Assembly (NCBI GenBank): GCA_002429385.1
Contig: DIZL01000063.1
Location: 1-42,714, forward strand
Length of the DNA stretch: 42,714 nt
DNA from: Prolixibacteraceae bacterium UBA6029
GTDB taxonomy: Bacteria > Bacteroidota > Bacteroidia > Bacteroidales > Prolixibacteraceae
Reading direction: 5' to 3'
How positions within the stretch are numbered: the stretch's first letter is position 1; each line of letters opens with the position of its first letter. Positions 16,293 to 24,437 of the stretch are shown piece after piece. The position numbers were made by a program, and so were the translations under genes. Under the pieces are notes generated by a model that had not been told where the DNA came from, did no database searches, and saw only the letters and a program-made list of their open reading frames with translations.

Positions 16293-17111
16293 ATGAGCAA
16301 TATTAAACTTTTTGAAAGCAAGCAAATAAGGTCGGTTTGGAACGAACCAGACCAGAAATGGTATTTCGTTGTAGCAGACGTAATACAGGTGTTAACTGAC
16401 ACACCAAATCCAAGCGATTACATCAAGAAAATGCGTAAGCGTGACGAGGAACTTTCCAAAGGGTGGGGACAATTTGTCACCCCCCTTTCAATTGACACTA
16501 TTGGTGGAAAACAAAAGTTGAATTGTGCAGATGCAAAAGGACTTCTGCGAATCATTCAATCCATTCCATCGCCAAAGGCTGAGCCTTTTAAGCTTTGGTT
16601 AGCCCAAGTGGGTTCGGACCGATTAGACGAGATTGAGAACCCTGAATTGGCAACACAGCGAACAAGAGAGCTTTATAAGCTTAAAGGATATCCTGACGAT
16701 TGGATTGAAAAGCGGATGCGTAGCATTGCCATTCGCGAAGAATTAACAGAGGAATGGAAGAACCGGGGAGTTAAAGAGAAAATTGAATATGCTATTCTCA
16801 CTGCTGAAATTTCGAAAGCTACTTTTGGGTTGACCCCTTTAGAATACAAGAAGGTAAAAGGATTGAAAAGCCAAAACCTCCGCGACCACATGACCGATCT
16901 GGAGTTGATTTTCTCTATGTTAGGCGAAGCATCAACCAAAGAAATTGCTGTGAATACCGATACCCAAGGATTTGAGCAGAATAAGCGTGCAGCAAAAGCC
17001 GGAGGAAAGATTGCAGGAGATGCACGAAAACAGCTTGAAATAAAATCAGGGAAGAAGTTAGTTACCAGTGAAAACTATTTGCCCGAATCCAAAAAAAAGG
17101 AAATACAATAA
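16293..17111 (+). CDS. BRO family (Bro-N) protein
   Basis: This 272-residue protein has an N-terminal Bro-N domain (FESKQIRSVWNEPDQKWYFV, ADVIQVLTDTPNPSDYIKKM, about residues 4-100). An ELTEEWKNRGVKE segment and a KSQNLRDHMTDLELIFSMLG helix region follow. BRO/KilA-N-type proteins are phage or mobile-element antirepressor relatives, here in a chromosomal form common in Bacteroidota. The start is ATG 16293 (MSNIKLFESK); the frame extends to 16236 but the extra residues come from the repeat cluster. It is the last gene of the accessory island. Confidence 0.85.
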   Translation: MSNIKLFESKQIRSVWNEPDQKWYFVVADVIQVLTDTPNPSDYIKKMRKRDEELSKGWGQFVTPLSIDTIGGKQKLNCADAKGLLRIIQSIPSPKAEPFKLWLAQVGSDRLDEIENPELATQRTRELYKLKGYPDDWIEKRMRSIAIREELTEEWKNRGVKEKIEYAILTAEISKATFGLTPLEYKKVKGLKSQNLRDHMTDLELIFSMLGEASTKEIAVNTDTQGFEQNKRAAKAGGKIAGDARKQLEIKSGKKLVTSENYLPESKKKEIQ

Positions 17112-17203
17112 ATCATGACCAAAGAATCAGCCATTCAGTTTGAAATTTCCCTTGGTTAAATCTATTTCGTTGAAATGTAAGTCAATTGACTTTTAATTTG
17201 TTT

Positions 17204-17211
17204 TATATTTG
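17204..17211 (+). promoter_or_regulatory. -7 promoter element of the glutaminyl cyclase gene
   Basis: TATATTTG matches TAnnTTTG. A TTGAC lies 15 bases upstream, slightly closer than usual. The coding start at 17246 is 34 bases downstream. Confidence 0.5.
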
Positions 17212-17245
17212 AAGCCTGTATTTAACCCATTTTCAAAGGTATCCA

Positions 17246-18316
17246 ATGAACATCAGACTTTTCATAATTTTTATCTTCCTTTCAGTATTTATCAGTTCTT
17301 TTTCATGTTCTACAGGATCAAATCGTTCACGAAAACCTGCTATTCGTATTGATATTGAATCGGCCCATAAAAAGATTACCTGTGGCGATGATATTACCGT
17401 CGGCATTTCGGTTAAGCTGAAAGATGGTGAATTAAAGGAGACTAAACTCTTTGTGGATTCTGTTTTACTGACTTCAGATACTAAAGCAGATTTTTCGTAT
17501 ACAATAAAGAAATTTGAAAATATTGGCAAGCATACACTGAAAGCAGTTGCAGTCAAATCAGATGGGGTAGAGGGTGTCTACTATAAAGTTTTTGAGGTTT
17601 TATCAGACATTGTTCCTGAAAAATACAGTTATGAACTGGTTCAATCGTATCCCCACAATCAAACATCATTTACTGAAGGTCTCGAGATTCACAATGGATT
17701 TTTATATGAAAGTACAGGGGAAAATGGTAAATCAAACCTTTTAAAAACGAATTTAAAAACCGGCAAAACAATTCAATCGGTTAAGCTGGCAGACAAGTAT
17801 TTTGGTGAAGGAATTACTATTTTTAATAATCGGATTTACCAACTTACCTATAAGACTCAGGTAGGCTTTGTTTATAATCTTGAAAATATGGCTTTGGTTG
17901 ACAGTTTTCGTTTTGAATCAGCTGAAGGTTGGGGAATGACTCATGATGATAAGAATCTGATCATGGATGACGGAACCAATGTTTTAACTTATATAAATCC
18001 AACGACCTATAAAATTGTTAAAAAATTACAGGTATACGATAATACAAATCCACTGGTTTACCTGAATGAACTTGAATATTCAGACGGATTCATTTATGCC
18101 AATATATGGACTACAGATACGATTGTAAAGATAGATCCCAAAACAGGTAAAGTAATTTCAAAAATAAATCTGGAAGGCATTCTTACGATGTCAAATTCAA
18201 CGAAACATGTAGATGTGTTGAATGGAATTGCAATTGATCCGGTGACTAAAAAGATGTATGTAACCGGAAAACTATTTCCAAAATTATTCGAGATTAAGTT
18301 GGTTAAAAAAGACTAG
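17246..18316 (+). CDS. Glutaminyl-peptide cyclotransferase (plant/bacterial type), lipoprotein
   Basis: This 356-residue exported protein has a lipobox-like FISSFSC at about residues 15-21. An Ig-like N-terminal part (about 30-120) precedes the five-bladed propeller of the Glu_cyclase_2 family. The family signature is strong: TSFTEGLE, FLYESTGENGKS, YFGEGIT, EGWGMTHD, LNELEY, YANIWTTDTIVKIDP, VLNGIAIDP and YVTGKLFPKLFEI. It should convert N-terminal glutamine to pyroglutamate on exported proteins. In Bacteroidota this matters for T9SS and other periplasmic cargo whose signal cleavage exposes glutamine, a link I infer. Its 3' end overlaps convergent ruvB by 14 bases. Confidence 0.9.
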   Translation: MNIRLFIIFIFLSVFISSFSCSTGSNRSRKPAIRIDIESAHKKITCGDDITVGISVKLKDGELKETKLFVDSVLLTSDTKADFSYTIKKFENIGKHTLKAVAVKSDGVEGVYYKVFEVLSDIVPEKYSYELVQSYPHNQTSFTEGLEIHNGFLYESTGENGKSNLLKTNLKTGKTIQSVKLADKYFGEGITIFNNRIYQLTYKTQVGFVYNLENMALVDSFRFESAEGWGMTHDDKNLIMDDGTNVLTYINPTTYKIVKKLQVYDNTNPLVYLNELEYSDGFIYANIWTTDTIVKIDPKTGKVISKINLEGILTMSNSTKHVDVLNGIAIDPVTKKMYVTGKLFPKLFEIKLVKKD

Positions 18317-19325
18317 GAAGATCACCATAATGAATTCTCCCCAAATGTTTGTAAGCTAACTCGGTAACTTCTCTTCCACGGGGAGTACGTTTCATAAAAC
18401 CTTCTTTTATAAGGAAAGGCTCATAAACTTCTTCAATGGTACCTGAATCTTCACCAACTGCAGTGGCAATGGTAGATACACCAACAGGTCCGCCTTTGAA
18501 TTTATCGATTATGGTCGTAAGAATTTTATTATCCATGTCATCCAGACCGTACTTATCGATGTTAAGTGCGTCCAGGGCATAGAGCGTAATTTTCATATTT
18601 ATTTCACCATTCCCCTTTACCTGTGCAAAATCGCGTACACGTCGCAACAGAGCATTCACAATACGGGGAGTTCCGCGACTCCTTGTGGCTATTTCAACAG
18701 CAGCCTGGTCATCAATCTTAACATTCAGAATATAGGCCGATCGTTTCACTATTTTGGTGAGTACATCCACATCGTAGTATTCCAGATGCGCTTTGATGCC
18801 AAAACGAGCCCTCAGGGGACTTGTTAATAAACCGGAGCGTGTAGTTGCTCCAATTAATGTAAAAGGGTTTAATTCGAGCTGTATGGACCGTGCACTGGGT
18901 CCTTTGTCAATCATGATGTCTATCTTATAATCCTCCATTGCCGAATACAGGTATTCTTCGACGATGGGACTGAGCCGATGGATCTCATCAATAAACAAAA
19001 CCGCGTTAGGTTCAAGATTTGTAAGTAAACCAGCCAGATCACCAGGTTTATCAAGTACAGGACCTGAAGTTAATTTCAGGGTAACGCCCAACTCGTTTGC
19101 AATGATGTTTGAAAGGGTAGTTTTTCCCAAACCGGGAGGTCCGTGAAGCAAAACATGGTCCAGTGCTTCACCTCTCATTTTGGCAGCCTGGACAAAGATT
19201 TTCAGATTTTCAACAATCTTACTCTGACCGCTAAAATCATCAAATTCAAGTGGTCGTAATTGTTTGTCGATCTCTTTTTCATCATCAGGAAAAGAATCAT
19301 CTCTAAAATCAAAGTGTTCGCTCAT
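18303..19325 (-). CDS. ruvB: Holliday junction branch migration helicase RuvB
   Basis: This 340-residue AAA+ motor drives branch migration with RuvA. Walker A (HGPPGLGKTT, residues 61-70), Walker B (FIDEIHR, 111-117), sensor 1 (GATTRSG) and the LRARFG arginine-finger region are all visible. The C-terminal winged helix ends in TPRGREVTELAYKHLG. Length and N-terminus (RPLEFDDFSGQ) are normal. It is transcribed against the glutaminyl cyclase gene and shares its last bases. Confidence 0.97.
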   Translation of the reverse strand: MSEHFDFRDDSFPDDEKEIDKQLRPLEFDDFSGQSKIVENLKIFVQAAKMRGEALDHVLLHGPPGLGKTTLSNIIANELGVTLKLTSGPVLDKPGDLAGLLTNLEPNAVLFIDEIHRLSPIVEEYLYSAMEDYKIDIMIDKGPSARSIQLELNPFTLIGATTRSGLLTSPLRARFGIKAHLEYYDVDVLTKIVKRSAYILNVKIDDQAAVEIATRSRGTPRIVNALLRRVRDFAQVKGNGEINMKITLYALDALNIDKYGLDDMDNKILTTIIDKFKGGPVGVSTIATAVGEDSGTIEEVYEPFLIKEGFMKRTPRGREVTELAYKHLGRIHYGDLPSLF

Positions 19326-19395
19326 TTTTAGCTTTTAATACCAGTCAAAAGTAAAAAAATTAAGCTTGAAGATTTGAAATCAGTCAGGGAATCTA

Positions 19396-19785
19396 TCAGT
19401 AAGCTAAATTGAGATCTGTGAATAAGGTATTAAGCTTTTCTATGTCAAAGGGTTTTGCCATAAACTCATCCATGCCGTATGAAATACACTTATCACGATC
19501 GTTATCCATTGTATTTGCTGTAAGTGCAATAATGGGAGTTCTTCCTTCTATATTATCCAATCGTTCAATCTCCCTGATTTTGATGGTTGCTTCGATCCCA
19601 TCCATAACCGGCATCATGATATCCATTAAAATCACATCAAATTTAGACTCACGAAATTTTTCTATTGCTTCAACACCATTGTTGGCAATAACCACCTCGT
19701 GTTTGTATTTTTTCAAGCTGAATGTTACAACACGTTGATTTAAAATATTATCCTCTACCAGTAATATCATTAGTCCTTCCCCCAT
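19396..19785 (-). CDS. Stand-alone response regulator receiver protein
   Basis: This 129-residue protein is a single REC domain: acidic pair E11-D12, phosphoacceptor D55 in LMDIMMPVMDG, the ALTA threonine, and the K of MAKPF. The sequence is closest in style to receiver domains of hybrid histidine kinases. With no output domain it probably acts through protein contact, or as a phosphate relay for a kinase elsewhere. It lies 70 bases upstream of ruvB in the same direction. Confidence 0.9.
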   Translation of the reverse strand: MGEGLMILLVEDNILNQRVVTFSLKKYKHEVVIANNGVEAIEKFRESKFDVILMDIMMPVMDGIEATIKIREIERLDNIEGRTPIIALTANTMDNDRDKCISYGMDEFMAKPFDIEKLNTLFTDLNLAY

Positions 19786-20309
19786 ATCTTACAATCGAAT
19801 CAATGCATATAGTATATTCCGAAAAACACCAAAAGGATACCCTGTAGTTTCATTTTTTATCAAAGATATCTTCACCAAGGCTATCATTATTATTTATTTT
19901 ATAAATTAAATTAAAAAGAATGAATATGAATATGTCCTGTTAGTACACTTGATATCTTTTTAAAATTCTTCTTGTTTTTCTAAATATAAGGTTTTTATTT
20001 TCTTTTTTGAACGGGATATTAACACACTAAAACTTTGATAATAAAGTTAAATCATTTTATAATAACAATGGTTAATTTTCTAAAATATTAATAAAAAAAT
20101 GTTGCAAATCGTATGTATTTATGTTTAAACCCAGGGTGAATATAAATGATTAATTATCCTTGCATCTATTAAAAAAATATTTAATACAAATTTCAATCAA
20201 TATCTTTGTCTAATAATTAGCATTTTTTAAATGTACTTATAAACAACATTTTTTTTTAAATGTTTAAAAGATGAATATATAAGGATCTTAGAATGAATTC
20301 AGTATAAAA
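19786..20309. other. A/T-rich intergenic region with a likely promoter
   Basis: This 524-base spacer separates divergent genes and has no credible ORF. TATCTTTG at 20201-20208 fits the -7 element for the plus-strand DUF4175 operon, about 100 bases ahead of its ATG. Its -33 element is unclear. Two similar A/T palindromes (CATTTTTTAAATGT near 20222 and ACATTTTTTTTTAAATGT near 20248) lie in the leader. Confidence 0.5.
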
Positions 20310-23300
20310 ATGGAAAAAAACTTTAAACAGTTTGTTGATAAACTAAACAGCTACATCAGGAAGTTCTATCTCTATCAGTTGATAAGGGGATTAATATTGT
20401 TTACGCTTCTTCTGATTGTTTATTTTAGCTTCGTAACTATCCTTGAATATTTCAATTATTTTGCTCCAAAGATTAAATTTGTTATTGTTATCACTACTTT
20501 TTTGATGACAGGATTCATATTTATCTATTTTATTATAAGACCTTTAATAAAGTTGTTTGGTATAGGCAAGCGTCTTTCTTACTATGATGTGTCTTCTTTG
20601 CTGAGTAAAACTTATCCTGAAATCAAAGATAAGCTTATTAATGTAGTAGAACTGGCAAACGAATCAAATTCGGCTTATTCAAGCGATTTAAAAAATGCGA
20701 GTATTGACCAGAAGATTGAAGAGTTGAAAATATTCAGGTTTTCAGACGCTATTCGTTATAAAGATCTCAAGATTGTATTCTCCATTTTTATTGGTGTTGT
20801 ATTCTTGTTTTCAGCATCGTTATTTTATTCTCCTGTTTTTTTTACTGAGAGTTCAGCCCGGTTGGTCCGGTTTCAGCAAAAGTTTGAAAAGCCTGCACCA
20901 TTTACTTTCGAGCTTGAAAATACGACCTTTGAAATTGTTACAGGTGAATCAGTTGAATTGATTTTAAACTGTAAAGGAAAAGAAATCCCGGAAATGATGT
21001 ATGTAAATATCAGTGGAAATAACTTTTTAATGACAAAAGCAGATGGAAAATTTAAATATACCATCGATAATATAAACAGTTCCATTTCATTTTATTTTAC
21101 GGATAAAAAGTATGTTTCAGAAGTGTACAGGATTACCGTATTGAATAAACCTTTTATTTCTTCATTCACTGTTACTGTTCAGCCTCCGTCATATACTAAT
21201 CTTGGAGTGGAAACCCTGCAAAATATAGGGGATCTAAAAATTGCTTCAGGCACAACTGTCAAATGGATATTCAAAACTGTTGATACCGATTCTTTGGCTA
21301 TGCTTTTCAATGATAGTACCAGGATTGAAGGAAAACGTAATGGAGATTCGTTTGAACTTGTAAAAACCTTTTACAGCGATGTTGAATACCGGTTGGATTT
21401 GAAGAACTCAAAACTGGACGATAAGAATAATCTGGTGTATAAGATAACCACTATTTCTGATTTGTTTCCTGAGATAAAGATTGTTCAGGCACAGGATTCT
21501 GTTGATTTCAAAAGCTTTCATTTCAAAGGAAACATAATTGATGATTATGGTTTCAGTAAGCTTGATTTTAATATCAGTTCAGAAGGTAAGGATAGCGTAA
21601 TTAAAATTCCGTTTACGCCTTATCTGTTAAATCAGGATTTTTACTATTCATTTGATTTTGAATCGGTAAAAACTCTGGGAAAGTCTTTTAAGTATTATTT
21701 TTCTGTATCGGATAATGATTTTGTGAATCACTATAAACGGTCAATAAGTGAAACATTTACCTTTAGTTTCCCTGAATATAAGGATATTATAGCTAAGGAA
21801 AATTCAGATATCAGTTCAATAGATCATCTATTTCAAAAGAGCGCCAAACTTACTGAGGAAATTCAGCAGGAGTTTAAAGATCTTAAAATGAAGCAAATCA
21901 ATTCAGAGATGACTGATTGGCAAAAATACCAGACTGTAAAAGAAATAATGAAAAAGAAGACAGAGCTTGAAAATGTTCTCAAACAAATCAGTCAGCAAAA
22001 CAAGGAGACTAATAATTTTCAGAATTCGTTTACAGAAGACAAGGCTGATTTGCTCAAGAAACAGGAACAAATAGAGCAATTATTAAATGAAGTGTTTAGT
22101 GATGAGCTGAAAAAGCTTTTTGAGGAATTCAATGAACTGGCCAAACAATTTGACCCTAAAAAACTTGATCAGCTGTCAAAAGATATGGATTCAGGTATGG
22201 ATAACTTGTCGAAACAACTAGATAAAAACTTGCAATTGTTAAAGAAGATGAAGGTGGATGGGAAGGTCGAACGCATACTTCAGGAGTTGAAAAAACTTAC
22301 GGCAGCAGAAGGTACTATACTGGAGAAACTGGAGAAACGATCGGATTTGATCCAAATCAATAAGGATGAAACAGAGAACTTGTCAATATTAAAAAACCTG
22401 GAGAAGGATTATAACGGGGCTATGGAATTGAATAAAACATTGGAGAAACCAATAAACTTATTCAATTTCGATAAAGAGTTTTCATCTATTAAGGAGAACT
22501 ATACTAAAATCATCAGTGACACAGAGAAGGGAAATAAGCGCAGGAGTTCATCAGGGATTGAAAGTAACAAGAAGAGTCTGGATCAACTGGTTTTTGCAAT
22601 GGATCAGATGCTGAAGGCAAATAAGAAAAAACAAAACAGCGCCAACATTGAAGATTTGAAACAGATTCTTGCCAATCTAATATATGTTTCCTTTGATCAG
22701 GAGAAGCTGATGAACAAACTGGCAACAATAGACTTTAATAATCCGCTTATCAATAATTTGAAAGTGAGTCAAAAGGATCTTGAAGGGCAGGTCGCTTTTA
22801 TACAGGATTCATTGTACGCATTATCAAAACGGACTCCTGAAATAAGTTCAGTGATTAATAAAGAAATGCTGGCACTCGAAAGCAGCGTCGGCGCTTCGTT
22901 TGATAATCTTGAATCAGGGAATATCGGAGGTTCACGGATGTACCAGCAATATGGGATGACCGCAGCCAATAATTTGGCGCTGTTTTTAAGTGAAGCGCTT
23001 GAAAATATTAAGAAGCAGGATCAGAACGGTAAACCTGGAGATGGGGATTGTGATAAGCCTGGAGGAAAAGGTTCAAAACCGGGAATGAAAAGTCTGAAAG
23101 ATAGTCAGAGTTCGATTAAGGAACAATTGCAACAGATGATCGATCAGATGAAAAAGGGTGATATGGGTAAAATGAGTAAGAGTATTGGTCAAACACTCGC
23201 ACAGCAGGAGATGATGCAGCAATTGATGCGTGATATGATCAATAGCGGTTCGTTAGGCACAAAAGCATCGGAACAATTAAAAGCGATCGATCAGTTATTG

Positions 23301-23594
23301 GAGCAATCCAGAAAAGATTTGATCAACAGGAATATTACTAGTGAATTGATCAATCGTCAGAATTTGATTCTGTCTAAATTGCTGGATGCTGAAAAATCAG
23401 AGATTGAAAGAGATTATGAAGACAAACGGGAATCAAAAACTGCAATTGACATTAAGAAAAGTAACCCCGAAGGATATTTTGAGTATAAGAATAAACTCAG
23501 AAATGAGAATGAATTGATAAAACGGAATAATTTTAAGTTACGTAGTTTTTACGACCAGAAATACAACAACTTTTTAAATCAGATAAAGAACTAA
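20310..23594 (+). CDS. DUF4175 family large membrane protein
   Basis: This is a 1094-residue protein. Three hydrophobic segments lie near residues 23-45, 52-75 and 152-175. They are followed by a large, presumably periplasmic beta-rich part with an FTVTVQPPSYTNLG motif. Long charged coiled-coil stretches make up the C-terminal half (about 500-1094). The FSV/QPPxYT pattern and the Gln/Lys-rich tail are typical of DUF4175 proteins, whose function is unknown. A GKPGDGDCDKPGGKGSKPG linker is visible near residue 910. It is the first gene of a tight run with a HATPase, ybeY and mnmG. Confidence 0.8.
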   Translation: MEKNFKQFVDKLNSYIRKFYLYQLIRGLILFTLLLIVYFSFVTILEYFNYFAPKIKFVIVITTFLMTGFIFIYFIIRPLIKLFGIGKRLSYYDVSSLLSKTYPEIKDKLINVVELANESNSAYSSDLKNASIDQKIEELKIFRFSDAIRYKDLKIVFSIFIGVVFLFSASLFYSPVFFTESSARLVRFQQKFEKPAPFTFELENTTFEIVTGESVELILNCKGKEIPEMMYVNISGNNFLMTKADGKFKYTIDNINSSISFYFTDKKYVSEVYRITVLNKPFISSFTVTVQPPSYTNLGVETLQNIGDLKIASGTTVKWIFKTVDTDSLAMLFNDSTRIEGKRNGDSFELVKTFYSDVEYRLDLKNSKLDDKNNLVYKITTISDLFPEIKIVQAQDSVDFKSFHFKGNIIDDYGFSKLDFNISSEGKDSVIKIPFTPYLLNQDFYYSFDFESVKTLGKSFKYYFSVSDNDFVNHYKRSISETFTFSFPEYKDIIAKENSDISSIDHLFQKSAKLTEEIQQEFKDLKMKQINSEMTDWQKYQTVKEIMKKKTELENVLKQISQQNKETNNFQNSFTEDKADLLKKQEQIEQLLNEVFSDELKKLFEEFNELAKQFDPKKLDQLSKDMDSGMDNLSKQLDKNLQLLKKMKVDGKVERILQELKKLTAAEGTILEKLEKRSDLIQINKDETENLSILKNLEKDYNGAMELNKTLEKPINLFNFDKEFSSIKENYTKIISDTEKGNKRRSSSGIESNKKSLDQLVFAMDQMLKANKKKQNSANIEDLKQILANLIYVSFDQEKLMNKLATIDFNNPLINNLKVSQKDLEGQVAFIQDSLYALSKRTPEISSVINKEMLALESSVGASFDNLESGNIGGSRMYQQYGMTAANNLALFLSEALENIKKQDQNGKPGDGDCDKPGGKGSKPGMKSLKDSQSSIKEQLQQMIDQMKKGDMGKMSKSIGQTLAQQEMMQQLMRDMINSGSLGTKASEQLKAIDQLLEQSRKDLINRNITSELINRQNLILSKLLDAEKSEIERDYEDKRESKTAIDIKKSNPEGYFEYKNKLRNENELIKRNNFKLRSFYDQKYNNFLNQIKN

Positions 23595-23596
23595 TT

Positions 23597-23995
23597 TTGG
23601 AACGCGACTTAGTCATATCTTCGCAGCTCATAAATATCAATAAGGTGAGGTCTTTTCTGGACGAGTTTTTTAAAGAAACTTGCCTACAGAAAAATCATTT
23701 TAACAGGGTATTGTTGGGAATAAGTGAGGTAGTCAATAATTCGATTGTTCATGGTAACGGTCTTGATATACGTAAGAATGTTTTTCTTGAGATTAAATAT
23801 TTCAATAGCCAGTTATTAATACTGGTGAAGGACGAGGGTAGGGGTTTTGATCTGAAATGTATAAGTGATCCAACCTGTCGGGATAATCTCAGGAAAGAGC
23901 ATGGTCGTGGTATTTTTCTTCTCCGTAAAATGGCGGATGAGGTTAACTATTATGATGGCGGGAGATCGGTTATGATAAAGTTTAATCTGGACTAA
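23597..23995 (+). CDS. HATPase_c ATP-binding protein (RsbW/SpoIIAB-like)
   Basis: This 132-residue GHKL-fold protein has the N box EVVNNSIVHGN (residues 44-54), the G1 box DEGRGFD (79-85) and the G2 box HGRGIFL (102-108). Stand-alone proteins of this type act as anti-sigma factors or serine kinases. No partner sigma or antagonist gene is nearby, so the target is unknown. It starts with TTG two bases after the DUF4175 stop, and its stop overlaps the ATG of ybeY by one base. Confidence 0.85.
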   Translation: MERDLVISSQLININKVRSFLDEFFKETCLQKNHFNRVLLGISEVVNNSIVHGNGLDIRKNVFLEIKYFNSQLLILVKDEGRGFDLKCISDPTCRDNLRKEHGRGIFLLRKMADEVNYYDGGRSVMIKFNLD

Positions 23996-24417
23996 TGAGT
24001 GTAACATATTTTAATGAAGATGTACCTTTTCCTAAACTGAAAAGAAGAAGTACTACGAATTGGATCAAAGAGACGATTCGTCTGGAAGAAAAGAGTATTG
24101 GAGATATTTCATTTATTTTTTGTTCGGATGACTATTTGCTGGATGTCAATAAGAAATATTTGACTCACGATTACTATACGGATATCATCACTTTCGATTA
24201 TGTTGAAGATAGTATAATTAGTGGTGACATTTTTATAAGTATTGATCGTGTTAAAGAGAATGCAAAACTGTTTTCAACCTCTTTGGAAAATGAATTGAAC
24301 AGGGTTTTGGTACATGGAGTTTTACATTTATTGGGATACAAGGATAAAATCAAAAAAGATAAAACTTTGATGACATTTAAGGAGAATTATTACCTTAATG
24401 TATTAAAGGTTAGTTGA
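23995..24417 (+). CDS. ybeY: Endoribonuclease YbeY (rRNA maturation)
   Basis: This 140-residue protein helps process the 3' end of 16S rRNA and takes part in ribosome quality control. The metal-binding signature is HGVLHLLGYKDK near residue 110. The standard family motif HGxLHLxGyDH has three histidines; here the third is replaced (GYKDK), which I believe is common in Bacteroidota. The FIFCSDDYLLDVNKKYLTHD, YTDIITF and GDIFISIDRV segments are all as expected. It overlaps both neighbours slightly, in one operon. Confidence 0.92.
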   Translation: MSVTYFNEDVPFPKLKRRSTTNWIKETIRLEEKSIGDISFIFCSDDYLLDVNKKYLTHDYYTDIITFDYVEDSIISGDIFISIDRVKENAKLFSTSLENELNRVLVHGVLHLLGYKDKIKKDKTLMTFKENYYLNVLKVS

Positions 24418-24437
24418 TTAATGCAAAACATAGAGAG

